Shown here: piece after piece, positions 10,733 through 22,689 of the stretch | Layout: every line of letters begins with the position of its first letter | Position numbering within the stretch: the stretch's first letter is position 1 | Assembly: GCA_027919835.1 (NCBI GenBank) | Contig: JANVFP010000002.1 | Coordinates: 372,001 to 436,000, forward strand | From: Lentinula raphanica | Lineage: Eukaryota; Basidiomycota; Agaricomycetes; Agaricales; Omphalotaceae | Direction: 5' to 3' | DNA length: 64,000 bases | Made by a program: the position numbers and the translations under genes | The notes under the pieces: generated by a model | What the model was told of the DNA's origin: nothing | The model's database searches: none | The model's input: the letters and a program-made list of their open reading frames with translations, nothing else

Positions 10733-11737
10733 TCAAGATCTTTGGGCTTGTTTGAGTGAAGCTAGTTGTAGTTCTGCCCTTACTGTAGGATTGTCTCTAA
10801 TATATATTTTCCAAGCTGTAGAAGACCAACGTCCCAAGGCCATTATCACAGATTCTGAAAGACCAAGTCTGGCATAAAAGGTTGCACCACCAGCTCTAAT
10901 TGAATGTCCACCAAACTCCCTACCAACATAAGCAAAGAACTAGATTCAAACCAGGATCTAGAGGGAGTGTTCCATCTTCACAGAGGAACAATGCAGGCCT
11001 GGCTCCATGTAGTTTGTCTCTGATGGTACAGTATTCCTTTAGTAGAGACACAGGACTGGCCACTGCTTGATGACTTTGGAGAATATCTGTTCCATGGTAA
11101 AAAGGATCACTCTTGTGATAAGGCAAGTGGTAACCAGCTCTGCCATTCTCAAACTTGAGAGAGGCCCGCTTGATCACCTTACGCCAGTCACACAGATCAT
11201 GCTGATTAGGAACAGTGAGTTCACCAATGCGATGACAGCCATAGAAGCCACAGCTCAGGAGAGTTGGAAACAGAAGATCATCATAGGAGAGATGACGAGA
11301 GTCATAGAAGAGTTGTATGTGAGATATTTGAAGAGGAGGCTTCCTCTTGACTGGATCAGCTCTAACTTTCTTGGAGCCTCTGATTGTAGCTTGAACCAGA
11401 GGATGAGCACAAGATTCATCAAAGTGAGGGTAAATTTGTTTAAGAAAGTGACGAGCACCAGAGAGATATTTGGGTCCAGAGGCAATGTGTCTGGATGTGT
11501 ATGCAATGTATCTGGAGAGTGTGGATGGAGTAGGATCCAGATCAAGCTTGTGTGAGGTGCAGAAGTGGATGTAATCCCTAGCACCTGTAGTATAGTTCTG
11601 TTTAGTAGACTTTTCAATGACATGGGCTTGAAGGAATAACACCAAGTCATCTAGCTTGTTCAAGTCCATAGGAGGTGAGCAGAGCGCCCTTGTCTCTTCC
11701 TCTGCTCACCCATGGCCTCTAAAAGGACTCTCTCCAT
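10733..11737 (-). pseudogene. Tyrosine recombinase of element III, frameshifted
   Basis: Same YR as in elements I and II. From 11737 the frame is open through the N-terminal domain and the HRIGELT motif into about residue 250. Two single-base losses then shift the frame between 10930 and 10975: CCC for CCCC in the GTLP codons and AG for AGG about 25 bases on. The C-terminal part with the H-x-x-R (here HSIRAGG), GRW and Tyr motifs is present down to the stop at 10733-10735. The affected positions are short homopolymers, as in the neighbouring RT gene, so the lesions may be assembly errors. Confidence 0.8.
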
Positions 11738-13322
11738 CGCGCCGGCAGTAGCTCTCTTGGAGGCTCAAAAGTGCGGACGCGGTAGGAGGGAAACTGGAGC
11801 TTGAAGTCATCCAGTAAAAACCTAGATAGAAGATCTGCCTTGATGTTATCCTTGCCAGGAATATGACGAACTCTGATGTCAATACCAGTCTTGAGAACTA
11901 TACCAGCAATAGCAAGAAGGATGGAGTTGTGTGATGATTCTTTGACTGCAAGAGAGCTCAGCACTTGAACAGAGTCCAAACTATCAGAGAAAAATGGAGC
12001 TCTCTTGGGTGGACTAGGTTTGGAAGCAATGTGATGTAGGCCAGATAGAATAGCTAGTAGCTCTCTGAAGAAGATATCAACAATTGGGCTCTAGTAGCTC
12101 TCTGAAGAAGATATCAACAATTGGGCTCCCAGGAGTTGGATGCACTTGATAGCAAAACCCATTGCTAGCATAGACAAGGAGAGACCTATGTTGCTTGCAT
12201 CAGTCCAGCACACAAAGTCTGCTTCACTGTCACTCCATGCTTGGGCATCTACAAATCTTATCCCAATGGCAGATTTGAGCATGTCAGAGAACCAAGTCAG
12301 GTCTCTATGCACTTCACCATTGATAGGGATGTGACGAAATTGAAGTGTCTTGCCACTCATTTTGCAATACATTTCTGTGAGAGCAGCCTGGCCCATGGAA
12401 GAACATTAAGTGACCAGTTCAAAGAACCTGTGAGGTGCTGCCAGTCTCTGAGTGCAGCTTTACGATTAGGAGATGAGAGGAATGTGTGGATGGCTTCTAC
12501 AAGTCCATCAATGGACTCTTGGATCAAAGAGATGGACCCTTTCATAATATCTGTCAAGAAGCCAATGATTAAGAGCCAGACTCCCAGTCTTGTTTTCTGT
12601 CTTCATAGGGGCAGTCAATCATGTCCCAAAAGACTAGAAGCTGTACTTGTCTCTTGGGATACTTCTTGCCATGAAATGTGATCAGATTCCTCTTGAAGTC
12701 CCATCCAAAGAAATCATCCATGTAGACATGTAGATGGGATTCCTAGCTTCTCAGTCCCAAACCAACAAAGGAGGGCTGATACAGAGCACCAACAGCGAGG
12801 AGAGGTTCTAGTTCCAAACACTAATCTCCTGACAATATGAAATCTTCCTTCAACAGATACAACTTGACAAAGTTGCCAGAGAGATGAGCAGGGAGATTGA
12901 GGAAAGTGTTGGCTACATCACTCTTGAATAGCACAAGCTCCTCATTAGATGCTCTTTGATAACATCATTGAGCACCTGGCCAAAAGTGTGCATGTCATCA
13001 TATTTGACTTTGGCCTCCTCTCTAGGAATACCATCATTGAGACCTGATGCAGTTGGCCCATGACAACTCTGGCTTTCCCCTTCTGCCAGACTACAAACAT
13101 AGGGGAAACTTTCATGCCAGGTAATAGTACAAAATCTTCTGGTAGTGCTTCTGACCACCTCCCAGCAGCTACCTCCTGATCTCTGTGAGCTTTGAGTGCA
13201 GCAATATCCACTTCCTCAGTGACATAATTCTCTACTTTCTGCTTGCATTCCTCTTCCCACTCTGCTTCATAGAAGGGCCAGAATCCTTCTCTCAGTGAGC
13301 GAATGACAGAAGCAACAAAGGG
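11719..13322 (-). pseudogene. RT-RNase H of element III, multiply frameshifted
   Basis: The C-terminal ~530 codons of the RT-RNase H gene, from the PFVASVIRS region at 13322 to the stop at 11719. The open pieces are 13320-12945, 12557-12357, 12396-12091 and 11979-11719, separated by single-base losses. A small duplication of about 36 bp near 12060-12127 repeats the FFRELLA codons. The N-terminal codons lie beyond module S1, on the left edge of each duplicated gag segment, ending at HPNQ. The join HPNQ|PFVAS is exact, so the module inserted without duplicating its target. Confidence 0.82.
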
Positions 13323-14624
13323 TCGACATGAAGGCGGATCCAAGGGTAGGGAGCTTTCTGCAGGCCTCTGCAAACAACAGATCATCTCCCAGCAATTATA
13401 GTGCACTATTCATCACAACAGGTATGTACATGAAGGTCTTCACCTTCATCATACCTAATGTGTACATGAATACACTTAATTGCTGGCTACCCTCAAGAGC
13501 TCTTGCCACTATACTGTGCAGGCATACAAGCTCTATTGCCCCTACAAGTTGTCTACTATGACCTAGTGATGATACCCAGTCTGTGTGGAGTTATGCACAC
13601 TTTTTCACCAAAGTGCTCAGAATCTTCTGATAGAGCTTTTGATTTACATTTCGCTCTACACCATGCAGTTCTGGATGGATCCCTTAGGTGTCTAAGTGAA
13701 AATGTGCGGCTCATGTCCTCTTCGGGATGAGAACAAATTTGATGGCATTTGGTTCACTGGTTCTCCCGCAATCGTCATTTCGAGTTGCACACTCAAAACA
13801 CAAAAGCGAACTTGAGTGTTATTTCACTCCCAGAGTCTCTAGATCACTCTGGACCATGTCTAGACAATCACATGGGTCTCTGGATATATTTCGGACATTT
13901 CCAGCGCTTATGGGCGCTTGGATCATCAGCTGATAGCTGCACATGGTCCCATCTTCACATGCATCAGGCATATCATGATGGGGTTGATCTGGTCCTGATG
14001 GTGGCTGTTACAGGTGCCAGAGGTCTGAGCAGAGGCCTGTAAAAGCGAGTTTCATCATCAGTTTTTGATCTCCCATTCTTCCTTTCCTTCCCCACCATCT
14101 TTGACCTGGGTGAGGCTGCCTGCATGTCCCCTTGCTCTATTTGAGCCCTGATTTCACTATCCAGCACATTCCTCCATCTGTACAGACTATAGCCTTCCAG
14201 AGGTGTCTCAGATACAGGAATCTGGTATGAAATTTCGCATTTTTCACCATCAAGACACTGAACAGACATCAAAGCACATCCAGACAGATCTAAGGTGATC
14301 AGACACTCTAGGAGTTGATTCCTTTGTTAGATCTTGGGTTTTTGGTGTCTCAGTGCGCTCTGATCATGTCTGATAAGCCTCTACATTGTACTAACCCTTA
14401 TCTACATAGATCTAACCTTGATCTGCCTGTTTTTCCTTCACCCTCCCTCCTCTCCTTCTATCATGTATGTTCTCACTGTTTGTATATATGTAGTGGTATG
14501 TAGCTACATCCTTAACTATCCTGTACCATTATGTAGCCCTCCATGATCCGCTCTGAATGTTATGGGCTTTGGCCCAGTGTTGGCTAACTCTTACTTCCTG
14601 TCCCACCTGAGTGCAAAGCAGAGG
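13323..14624 (+). mobile_element. Free-standing A-B module S1
   Basis: A 1.30-kb unit from TCGACATG to GCAGAGG: a complete A repeat, the ~95-bp spacer and a complete B, with no ORFs. It is inserted in the RT gene of element III between AAAGGG and CTGATT with no target duplication. This is equivalent to the A2-B2 end of a full element, so it is either a solo product of recombination or a non-autonomous derivative mobilised by the YR. Confidence 0.82.
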
Positions 14625-16184
14625 CTGATTAGGATGAGTGGACAAGAGGAGTTCTAAGCGATCCACATTGAAGGGAGTTTCAACTTTGATATGACTAGCC
14701 ATAGAGTGCAAAGTAGCAAGAATTTGAGGATTGTTCAAAAGATGTTCAGGAGGTGAAGGTAGAGGAGGTGCAGTCATTGTAGATGTAATACTGGGAGGAA
14801 TGATGTTACAAGATGCACTAGAAGAAGACCATAGATAGCCACGTCTAAAACGTGATTGAAGTAGATTGGGAAGAGTCCAGAGGATGCTTTGTACAGCCAG
14901 AGATTTAGGCCCTTGAAGAGCGCTTTCTACTCTCTCTGCGATGCTTCTGGAGCTGGTCATAACAGGATTGATTGTCAATGGCTCTGTGCTGTTCCCCACA
15001 CTCACTGCAGTAGCCATGCTTCCTGTTATTAGGACAGGGCTCTGAACACCTCTTCTCATTCCAAAGGATGCAAGGTGTGTCACGACGCTTTGAACTGGAA
15101 GAGGAAGATGATGAACTACCACCAGAAGGCCTCTTCCTAGCAGATAACAACTCTTTGAGCAGAAGAGTGTGGAAGCTCTCTGGATTGCCCAGATCAAAGG
15201 GAGTGTTGGCAGCCTTCTGCCTAGCTTCTTTATCAACTCTGATAGCCACAGATGGATCATAAGGTGAAGATCTGAAGTACTCCATAATTTGAGATTTGTA
15301 TGTCTCCAGCTCAATTTTTCTATGTGGATAAACCTTGAGCAATGGAGCAGTCCATGCATCAAAAACTCGGAGCCATTGAGACTCTGAAGTGACAGGCATA
15401 GACTTGAGTACTTGTCCTTACGAACCAGCTTGTACTCTGAGCCAAAGTCTCTGCTATCATCATAGGTAGCTGAAGAGAAGCTGACCAGTGCAGCATAAAC
15501 TTTGTCAAGTCAACAAAGCGATCCTTGACAATGAGGCGCAACAGAGAGACAGGGAGAGGGTCAGAGAAAGGCTGAGCAGCCAAGAGTGATACAACAGGGT
15601 CCAGATTGCTCTCAGCAGCAAATAGATTCTTGAGTTCCCAAGTTTTCTGCACATGAGCAGGAAGAGATGTAGGCCCTGACAGATGGGCCAAGTGAGGAGC
15701 AGCCTCCAGGAGTGCAGCAGGAAGCATTGAAGCAGTAGGAGCAGGTTTGACAGGAGAGGCAAGAAGCTAGCCAAGCATCTCTCCCAGCCTGTAGAATAGG
15801 CTCTGGATCTTGAGCAGAAGCACCAGAGTCAAGCTGGGCTTGCTCATCATCCAAGTCCTGAATCTGAGCTTGCATGCTAGCCAAGCAGCCTCATTGACAG
15901 CATCCTCATGAGAGACAGCATTCTGATCAGCTGAAACAGCAGCATCCTTCCCTGTGAGTTTGTCTCTCTTAAACTGATTGGTCTCTCTCTGAATATCCAT
16001 GATCTGAGACACATAGTCTTGGGATACAACAGGATCATTGGATGATATTTCTCTAATAGCCCTAAAGGCTTCCATAGCATTGATCTCCTCATTTCTGAAC
16101 TGTTCAACAACTTCTGCAAAGTCCTGACTTGTTCACTGACTGCCTGAAACTCCAGAGCTTGCTCAGGGTCATCAGAGAGCCTGC
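14625..16184 (-). pseudogene. Gag C-terminal part and RT start, unit 1 of duplication
   Basis: The minus-strand gag from the solo LTR leftwards to its end, plus the first ~50 codons of RT-RNase H. Recognisable pieces include the serine run and the CILWNEKRCSEPC zinc-like motif around 15060-15110. Several single-base losses break the frame compared with unit 2 (for example near 14855, 15415 and 15770). In unit 2 the same segment is open. Confidence 0.8.
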
Positions 16185-16914
16185 TGTTATATTCATACCT
16201 CCGACTCCGATCTGATTCCGATCCAGACCCCTCCCTAATCCCCTCACACTCATTTTATGTTTGTTATTTCTACTCCGATGGCTTTTATAGCTCCGATGGC
16301 TCCGATGGCTCCGACTCCGGAGCTTGTACTTAATGTTTGCTTGCTTATTAGTGTGTAACTCCGATCCGATTCGGAGGCACAGCCACAGTCCTTATTGTCT
16401 TTATGCCTATCATCTTATTGTCTTTTATTTACAATAAGTACATTCATTCTTTTGTTATGACTTTACAATGGTTATTGTTAATTACTTGACAGCCTCGGAA
16501 CTTGATTACTCCGAGACTGGTATATAAGCCTTAGTAGTTTGTACTGTAGGCTTAACCTCGAAATCAACTTGGGTACGACCTAGTTACCTCTGGTACTAGT
16601 TTCAGTCCTATCTAGTACAACCTCTGCCTTCACGTCTAGTCCGTTTGACTCTTTGTTTAGTCCGACTCCGACTCCGACTCCGACTTTCCCACGGTCCGAC
16701 GGTCCTATTGGATCCTTACGTTTGTCACCTACCCTCAGGGACACACAGCAAGTAGAAGGTGTTGGTCAATAACAGCACCAAGTCCCGCAACTATCCGTAG
16801 GGTCTTGTACACTTTCCTACCTGCTCGGTACTTCCTAAGTCCGATCCCAGGACCTACTAGGTCCGACTCCGGAATCTCCGGACCCCTCCGACCCTATCTG
16901 GCACGACCCTAACA
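16185..16914 (+). mobile_element. Solo LTR (Ty3/gypsy type), unit 1 copy
   Basis: A 730-bp LTR starting TGTTATATTC and ending CCCTAACA, so TGTTA/TAACA are inverted ends. It is flanked by CTGC and CTGGC, the 5-bp duplication being degraded by one base here and perfect in the second copy. A TATA box TATATAAG lies at 16521-16528, and CCGACTCC/CCGATGGC motifs repeat. No internal region is present, so a full element was lost by LTR-LTR recombination. Confidence 0.85.
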
Positions 16915-17247
16915 CTGGCAGCAAGGGAGGGAGGAGGTGACAAGTGGGGAGCAGCAGAGGAAGATGGAACATCAGAGGGATGAGGAGACACAGACCTAAA
17001 GTGGACATGAGCTCTACCCTGTTTAGAGGAGCTAGAAGCGCCCATGGAGCGCCCAGGAAGCGAGCTAGAGGGGATCTGAGAGTGAGAGGACATGCTAGAG
17101 GACTTTTGAGAAGAAGGGAGCAACTTTGATCTGGCCTGATCTGGCCTGATCTGATCAGATAAGGGTTTGAGGCGAGTTTGTGCAGGATTGAGGGAGTTAG
17201 AGGCCTCAGAAGCACTCTGATCTGCTCTGATCTTGGTGGATAAGGAC
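16915..17247 (-). pseudogene. Gag N-terminal segment, unit 1
   Basis: Minus-strand gag codons of the Ser/Pro-rich N-terminal region between the solo LTR and module S2. It corresponds to roughly residues 45-155 of the intact protein. The frame is open across the segment, but both edges are cut: on the right by the module boundary at 17248 and on the left by the LTR. Confidence 0.8.
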
Positions 17248-18562
17248 TCGACATGAAGGCGGATTCCAAGGGTAGGGAGCCTTTCTGCAGGCCTCTGCAA
17301 ACAACAGATCATCTCCCAGCAATTATAGTGCACTATTCATCACAACAGGTATGTACATGAAGGTCTTCACCTTCATCATACCTAATGTGTACATGAATAC
17401 ACTTAATTGCTGGCTACCCTCAAGAGCTCTTGCCACTATACTGTGCACGCATACAGAGCTCTATTGCCCCTACAAGTTGTCCACTATGACCTAGTGATGA
17501 TACCCAGTCTGTGTGGAGTTATGCACACTTTTTCACCAAAGTGCTCAGAATCTTCTGATAGAGCTTTTGATTTACATTTCGCTCTACACCATGCAGTTCT
17601 GGATGGATCCCTTAGGTGTCTTAAGTGAAAATGTGCGGCTCTATGTCCTCTTCGGGATGAGAACAAATTTGATGGCATTTGGTTCACTGGTTCTCCCGCA
17701 ATCGTCATTTCGAGTTGCACACTCAAAACACAAAAAGCGAACTTGAGTGTTATTTCACTCCCAGAGTCTCTAGATCACTCTGGACCATGTCTAGACACAT
17801 CACATGGGTCTCTGGATATATTTCGGACATTTCCAGCGCTTATGGGGCGCTTGGATCATCAGCTGATAGCTGCACATGGTCCCATCTTCACATGCATCAG
17901 GCATATCATGATGGGGTTGATCTGGTCCTGATGGTGGCTGTTACAGGTGCCAGAGGTCTGAGCAGAGGCCTGTAAAAGCGAGTTTCATCATCAGTTTTTG
18001 ATCTCCCATTCTTCCTTTCCTTCCCCCACCATCTTTGACCTGGGTGAGGCTGCCTGCATGTCCCCTTGCTCTATTTGAGCCCTGATTTCACTATCCAGCA
18101 CATTCCTCCATCTGTACAGACTATAGGCCTTCCAGAGGTGTCTCAGATACAGGAATCTGGTATGAAATTTCGCATTTTTCACCATCAAGACACTGAACAG
18201 ACATCAAAGCACATCCAGACAGATCTAAGGTGATCAGACACTCTAGGAGTTGATTCCTTTGTTAGATCTTGGGTTTTTGGTGTCTCAGTGCGCTCTGATC
18301 ATGTCTGATAAGCCTCTACATTGTACTAACCCTTATCTACATAGATCTAACCTTGATCTGCCTGTTTTTCCTTCACCCTCCCTCCTCTCCCTTCTATCAT
18401 GTATGTTCTCACTGTTTGTATATATGTAGTGGTATGTAGCTACATCCTTAACTATCCTGTACCATTATGTAGCCCTCCATGATCCGCTCTGAATGTTATG
18501 GGCTTTGGCCCAGTGTTGGCTAACTCTTACTTCCTGTCCCACCTGAGTGCAAAAGGCAGAGG
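17248..18562 (+). mobile_element. Free-standing A-B module S2
   Basis: A 1315-bp A-spacer-B unit with the same termini as S1. It is the junction copy of the tandem duplication: its right flank is the RT target site (CTGATTAGG) and its left flank the gag target site (GGATAAGGAC). Such a hybrid is expected of a crossover product between the two original modules. Confidence 0.83.
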
Positions 18563-20132
18563 CTGATTAGGATGAGTGGACAAGAGGAGTTCTAAGCGAT
18601 CCACATTGAAGGGAGTTTCAACTTTGATATGACTAGCCATAGAGTGCAAAGTAGCAAGAATTTGAGGATTGTTCAAAAGATGTTCAGGAGGTGAAGGTAG
18701 AGGAGGTGCAGTCATTGTAGATGTAATACTGGGAGGAATGATGTTACAAGATGCACTAGAAGAAGACCATAGATAGCCACGTCTAAAACGTGGATTTGAA
18801 GTAGATTGGGAAGAGTCCAGAGGATGCTTTGTACCAGCCAGAGATTTAGGCCCTTGAAGAGCGCTTTCTACTCTCTCTGCGATGCTTCTGGAGCTGGTCA
18901 TAACAGGATTGATTGTCAATGGCTCTGTGCTGTTCCCCACACTCACTGCAGTAGCCATGCTTCCTGTTATTAGGACAGGGCTCTGAACACCTCTTCTCAT
19001 TCCAAAGGATGCAAGGTGTGTCACGACGCTTTGAACTGGAAGAGGAAGATGATGAACTACCACCAGAAGGCCTCTTCCTAGCAGATAACAACTCTTTGAG
19101 CAGAAGAGTGTGGAAGCTCTCTGGATTGCCCAGATCAAAGGGAGTGTTGGCAGCCTTCTGCCTAGCTTCTTTATCAACTCTGATAGCCACAGATGGATCA
19201 TAAGGTGAAGATCTGAAGTACTCCATAATTTGAGATTTGTATGTCTCCAGCTCAATTTTTCTATGTGGATAAACCTTGAGCAATGGAGCAGTCCATGCAT
19301 CAAAAACTCGGAGCCATTGAGACTCTGAAGTGACAGGCATAGACTTGAGTACTTGGTCCTTACGAACCAGCTTGTACTCTGAGCCAAAGTCTCTGCTATC
19401 ATCATAGGTAGCTGAAGAGAAGCTGACCAGTGCAGCATAAACTTTGTCAAAGTCAACAAAGCGATCCTTGACAATGAGGCGCAACAGAGAGACAGGGAGA
19501 GGGTCAGAGAAAGGCTGAGCAGCCAAGAGTGATACAACAGGGTCCAGATTGCTCTCAGCAGCAAATAGATTCTTGAGTTCCCAAGTTTTCTGCACATGAG
19601 CAGGAAGAGATGTAGGCCCTGACAGATGGGCCAAGTGAGGAGCAGCCTCCAGGAGTGCAGCAGGAAGCATTGAAGCAGTAGGAGCAGGTTTGACAGGAGA
19701 GGCAAGAAGCCTAGCCAAGGCATCTCTCCCAGCCTGTAGAATAGGCTCTGGATCTTGAGCAGAAGCACCAGAGTCAAGCTGGGCTTGCTCATCATCCAAG
19801 TCCTGAATCTGAGCTTGCATGCTAGCCCAAGCAGCCTCATTGACAGCATCCTCATGAGAGACAGCATTCTGATCAGCTGAAACAGCAGCATCCTTCCCTG
19901 TGAGTTTGTCTCTCTTAAACTGATTGGTCTCTCTCTGAATATCCATGATCTGAGACACATAGTCTTGGGATACAACAGGATCATTGGATGATATTTCTCT
20001 AATAGCCCTAAAGGCTTCCATAGCATTGATCTCCTCATTTCTGAACTGTTCAACAACTTCCTGCAAAGTCCTGACTTGTTCACTGACTGCCTGAAACTCC
20101 AGAGCTTGCTCAGGGTCATCAGAGAGCCTGGC
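18563..20132 (-). pseudogene. Gag (most) and RT start, unit 2 of duplication
   Basis: Minus-strand gag, open from the solo LTR boundary at 20132 to the gag stop at 18846. It covers about 430 codons, including the acidic middle, the serine run and the zinc-like CILWNEKRCSEPC and CSECGEQH motifs. The RT frame begins at about 18715 (MTAPPLPSPP) and is cut after HPNQ by module S2. This copy has no homopolymer lesions, in contrast to unit 1, and gives the better reading of the gag sequence of element III. Confidence 0.83.
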
Positions 20133-20864
20133 TGTTATATTCATACCTCCGACTCCGATCTGATTCCGATCCAGACCCCTCCCTAATCCCCTCACACTCA
20201 TTTTATGTTTGTTATTTCTACTCCGATGGCTTTTATAGCTCCGATGGCTCCGATGGCTCCGACTCCGGAGCTTGTACTTAATGTTTGCTTGCTTATTAGT
20301 GTGTAACTCCGATCCGATTCGGAGGCACAGCCACAGTCCTTATTGTCTTTATGCCTATCACTCTTATTGTCTTTTATTTTACAATAAGTACATTCATTCT
20401 TTTGTTATGACTTTACAATGGTTATTGTTAATTACTTGACAGCCTCGGAACTTGATTACTCCGAGACTGGTATATAAGCCTTAGTAGTTTGTACTGTAGG
20501 CTTAACCTCGAAATCAACTTGGGTACGACCTAGTTACCTCTGGTACTAGTTTCAGTCCTATCTAGTACAACCTCTGCCTTCACGTCTAGTCCGTTTGACT
20601 CTTTGTTTAGTCCGACTCCGACTCCGACTCCGACTTTCCCACGGTCCGACGGTCCTATTGGATCCTTACGTTTGTCACCTACCCTCAGGGACACACAGCA
20701 AGTAGAAGGTGTTGGTCAATAACAGCACCAAGTCCCGCAACCATCCGTAGGGTCTTGTACACTTTCCTACCTGCTCGGTACTTCCTAAGTCCGATCCCAG
20801 GACCTACTAGGTCCGACTCCGGAATCTCCGGACCCCTCCGACCCTATCTGGCACGACCCTAACA
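20133..20864 (+). mobile_element. Solo LTR (Ty3/gypsy type), unit 2 copy
   Basis: A 732-bp LTR, TGTTATATTC to CCCTAACA, with a perfect 5-bp target duplication CTGGC at 20128-20132 and 20865-20869. TATA box at 20471. It is nearly identical to 16185-16914, because the LTR inserted into gag before the host segment was duplicated. No gypsy coding sequence in this window is clearly linked to this LTR type. Confidence 0.88.
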
Positions 20865-21197
20865 CTGGCAGCAAGGGAGGGAGGAGGTGACAAGTGGGGA
20901 GCAGCAGAGGAAGATGGAACATCAGAGGGATGAGGAGACACAGACCTAAAGTGGACATGAGCTCTACCCTGTTTAGAGGAGCTAGAAGCGCCCATGGAGC
21001 GCCCAGGAAGCGAGCTAGAGGGGATCTGAGAGTGAGAGGACATGCTAGAGGACTTTTGAGAAGAAGGGAGCAACTTTGATCTGGCCTGATCTGGCCTGAT
21101 CTGATCAGATAAGGGTTTGAGGCGAGTTTGTGCAGGATTGAGGGAGTTAGAGGCCTCAGAAGCACTCTGATCTGCTCTGATCTTGGTGGATAAGGAC
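20865..21197 (-). pseudogene. Gag N-terminal segment, unit 2
   Basis: The same Ser/Pro-rich gag segment as 16915-17247, base for base very similar. It lies between the solo LTR and module S3. Together with 22513-22655 it supplies the N-terminus of the element III gag. The codons run on across S3 with one mismatch and no target duplication (GGAC|TTGGGGAG against GGATTTGGGGAG in element II). Confidence 0.8.
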
Positions 21198-22512
21198 TCG
21201 ACATGAAGGCGGATTCCAAGGGTAGGGAGCCTTTCTGCAGGCCTCTGCAAACAACAGATCATCTCCCAGCAATTATAGTGCACTATTCATCACAACAGGT
21301 ATGTACATGAAGGTCTTCACCTTCATCATACCTAATGTGTACATGAATACACTTAATTGCTGGCTACCCTCAAGAGCTCTTGCCACTATACTGTGCACGC
21401 ATACAGAGCTCTATTGCCCCTACAAGTTGTCCACTATGACCTAGTGATGATACCCAGTCTGTGTGGAGTTATGCACACTTTTTCACCAAAGTGCTCAGAA
21501 TCTTCTGATAGAGCTTTTGATTTACATTTCGCTCTACACCATGCAGTTCTGCATGGATCCCTTAGGTGTCTTAAGTGAAAATGTGCGGCTCCATGTCCTC
21601 TTCGGGATGAGAACAAATTTGAAGGCATTTGGTTCACTGGTTCTCCCGCAATTGTCATTTCAAGTTGCACACTCAAAACACAAAAAGCGGACTTGAGTGT
21701 TGTTTCACTCCCAGAGTCTCTAGATCACTCTGGACCATGCCTAGACACATCACATGGGTCTCTGGATATATTTCGGACATTTCCAGCGCTTATGGGGCGC
21801 TTGGATCATCAGCTGATAGCTGCACATGGTCCCATCTTCACATGCATCAGGCATATCATGATGGGTTTGATCTGGTCCTGATGGTGGCTGTTACAGGTGC
21901 CAGAGGTCTGAGCAGAGGCCTGTAAAAGCGAGTTTGCCCATCAGTTTTTGATCTCCCATTCTTCCTTTCCTTCCCCCACCATCTCTGACCTGGGTGAGGC
22001 TGCCTGCATGTCCCCTTGCTCTATTTGAGCCCTGATTTCACTCTCCAGCACATTCCTCCATCTGTACAGACTACAGGCCTTCCAGAGGTGTCTCAGATAC
22101 AGGAATCTGGTATGAAATTTCGCATTTTTCACCATCAAGACACTGAACAGATACCAAAGCACATCCAGACAGATCTAAGGTGATCAGACACTGTAGAAGT
22201 TGATTCCTTTGCTAGATCTTGGGTTTTTGGTGTCTCAGTGCGCTCTGATCATGTCTGATAAGCCTCTACATTGTACTAACTCTTATCTACATAGATCTAA
22301 CCTTGATCTGACTGTTTTTCCTTCACCCTCCCTCCTCTCCCTCATATCATGTATGTTCTCATTGTTTGTATATATGTAGTGGTATGTAGCTACAACCTTA
22401 CCTATCCTGTACCATTATGTAGCCCTCCATGATCCGCTCTGAATGTTATGGGCTTTGGCCCAGTGTTGGCTAACTCTTACTTCCTGTCCCACCTGAGTGC
22501 AAAAGGCAGAGG
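21198..22512 (+). mobile_element. Free-standing A-B module S3
   Basis: A 1315-bp A-spacer-B unit inserted in the gag of element III. Both flanks are gag sequence (GGATAAGGAC on the left, TTGGGGAGAG on the right) and no target duplication is visible. It is antiparallel to its host element. Confidence 0.83.
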
Positions 22513-22655
22513 TTGGGGAGAGTTTGAGCAAGATCAAGGTGTCTGAAGGGCTTAGATGAGGCCTGATCAGCATGGATCTGGCTAGATTTGGACATGGAGG
22601 GTGTAGCAGCATGGATAGCAAGAGGATCTGGTGATTCAGAGCGATGGGGAGCCAT
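22513..22655 (-). pseudogene. Gag N-terminus of element III
   Basis: The first ~47 codons of gag from ATG 22655 (MAPHRSESPDPLAIHA), cut by module S3. Upstream on the minus strand is the A1 repeat of the element, with the same leader as in element II. Confidence 0.82.
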
Positions 22656-22689
22656 ACAGAGTGTTGAGATGAAGATGGTGCTCAGGGAG

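Larger units (their letters stand above)
13323..21197. repeat. Tandem duplication, two ~3.95-kb units
   Basis: Unit 1 (13323-17247) and unit 2 (17248-21197) are near-identical head-to-tail copies. Each consists of a plus-strand A-B module followed by minus-strand gag/RT sequence carrying a solo LTR. A third module (S3, 21198-22512) closes the array. Unit 1 is 25 bp shorter, mostly through single-base losses. The arrangement is what unequal crossing-over between two A-B modules, one in gag and one in RT, would give. An assembly artefact is not excluded. Confidence 0.8.
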
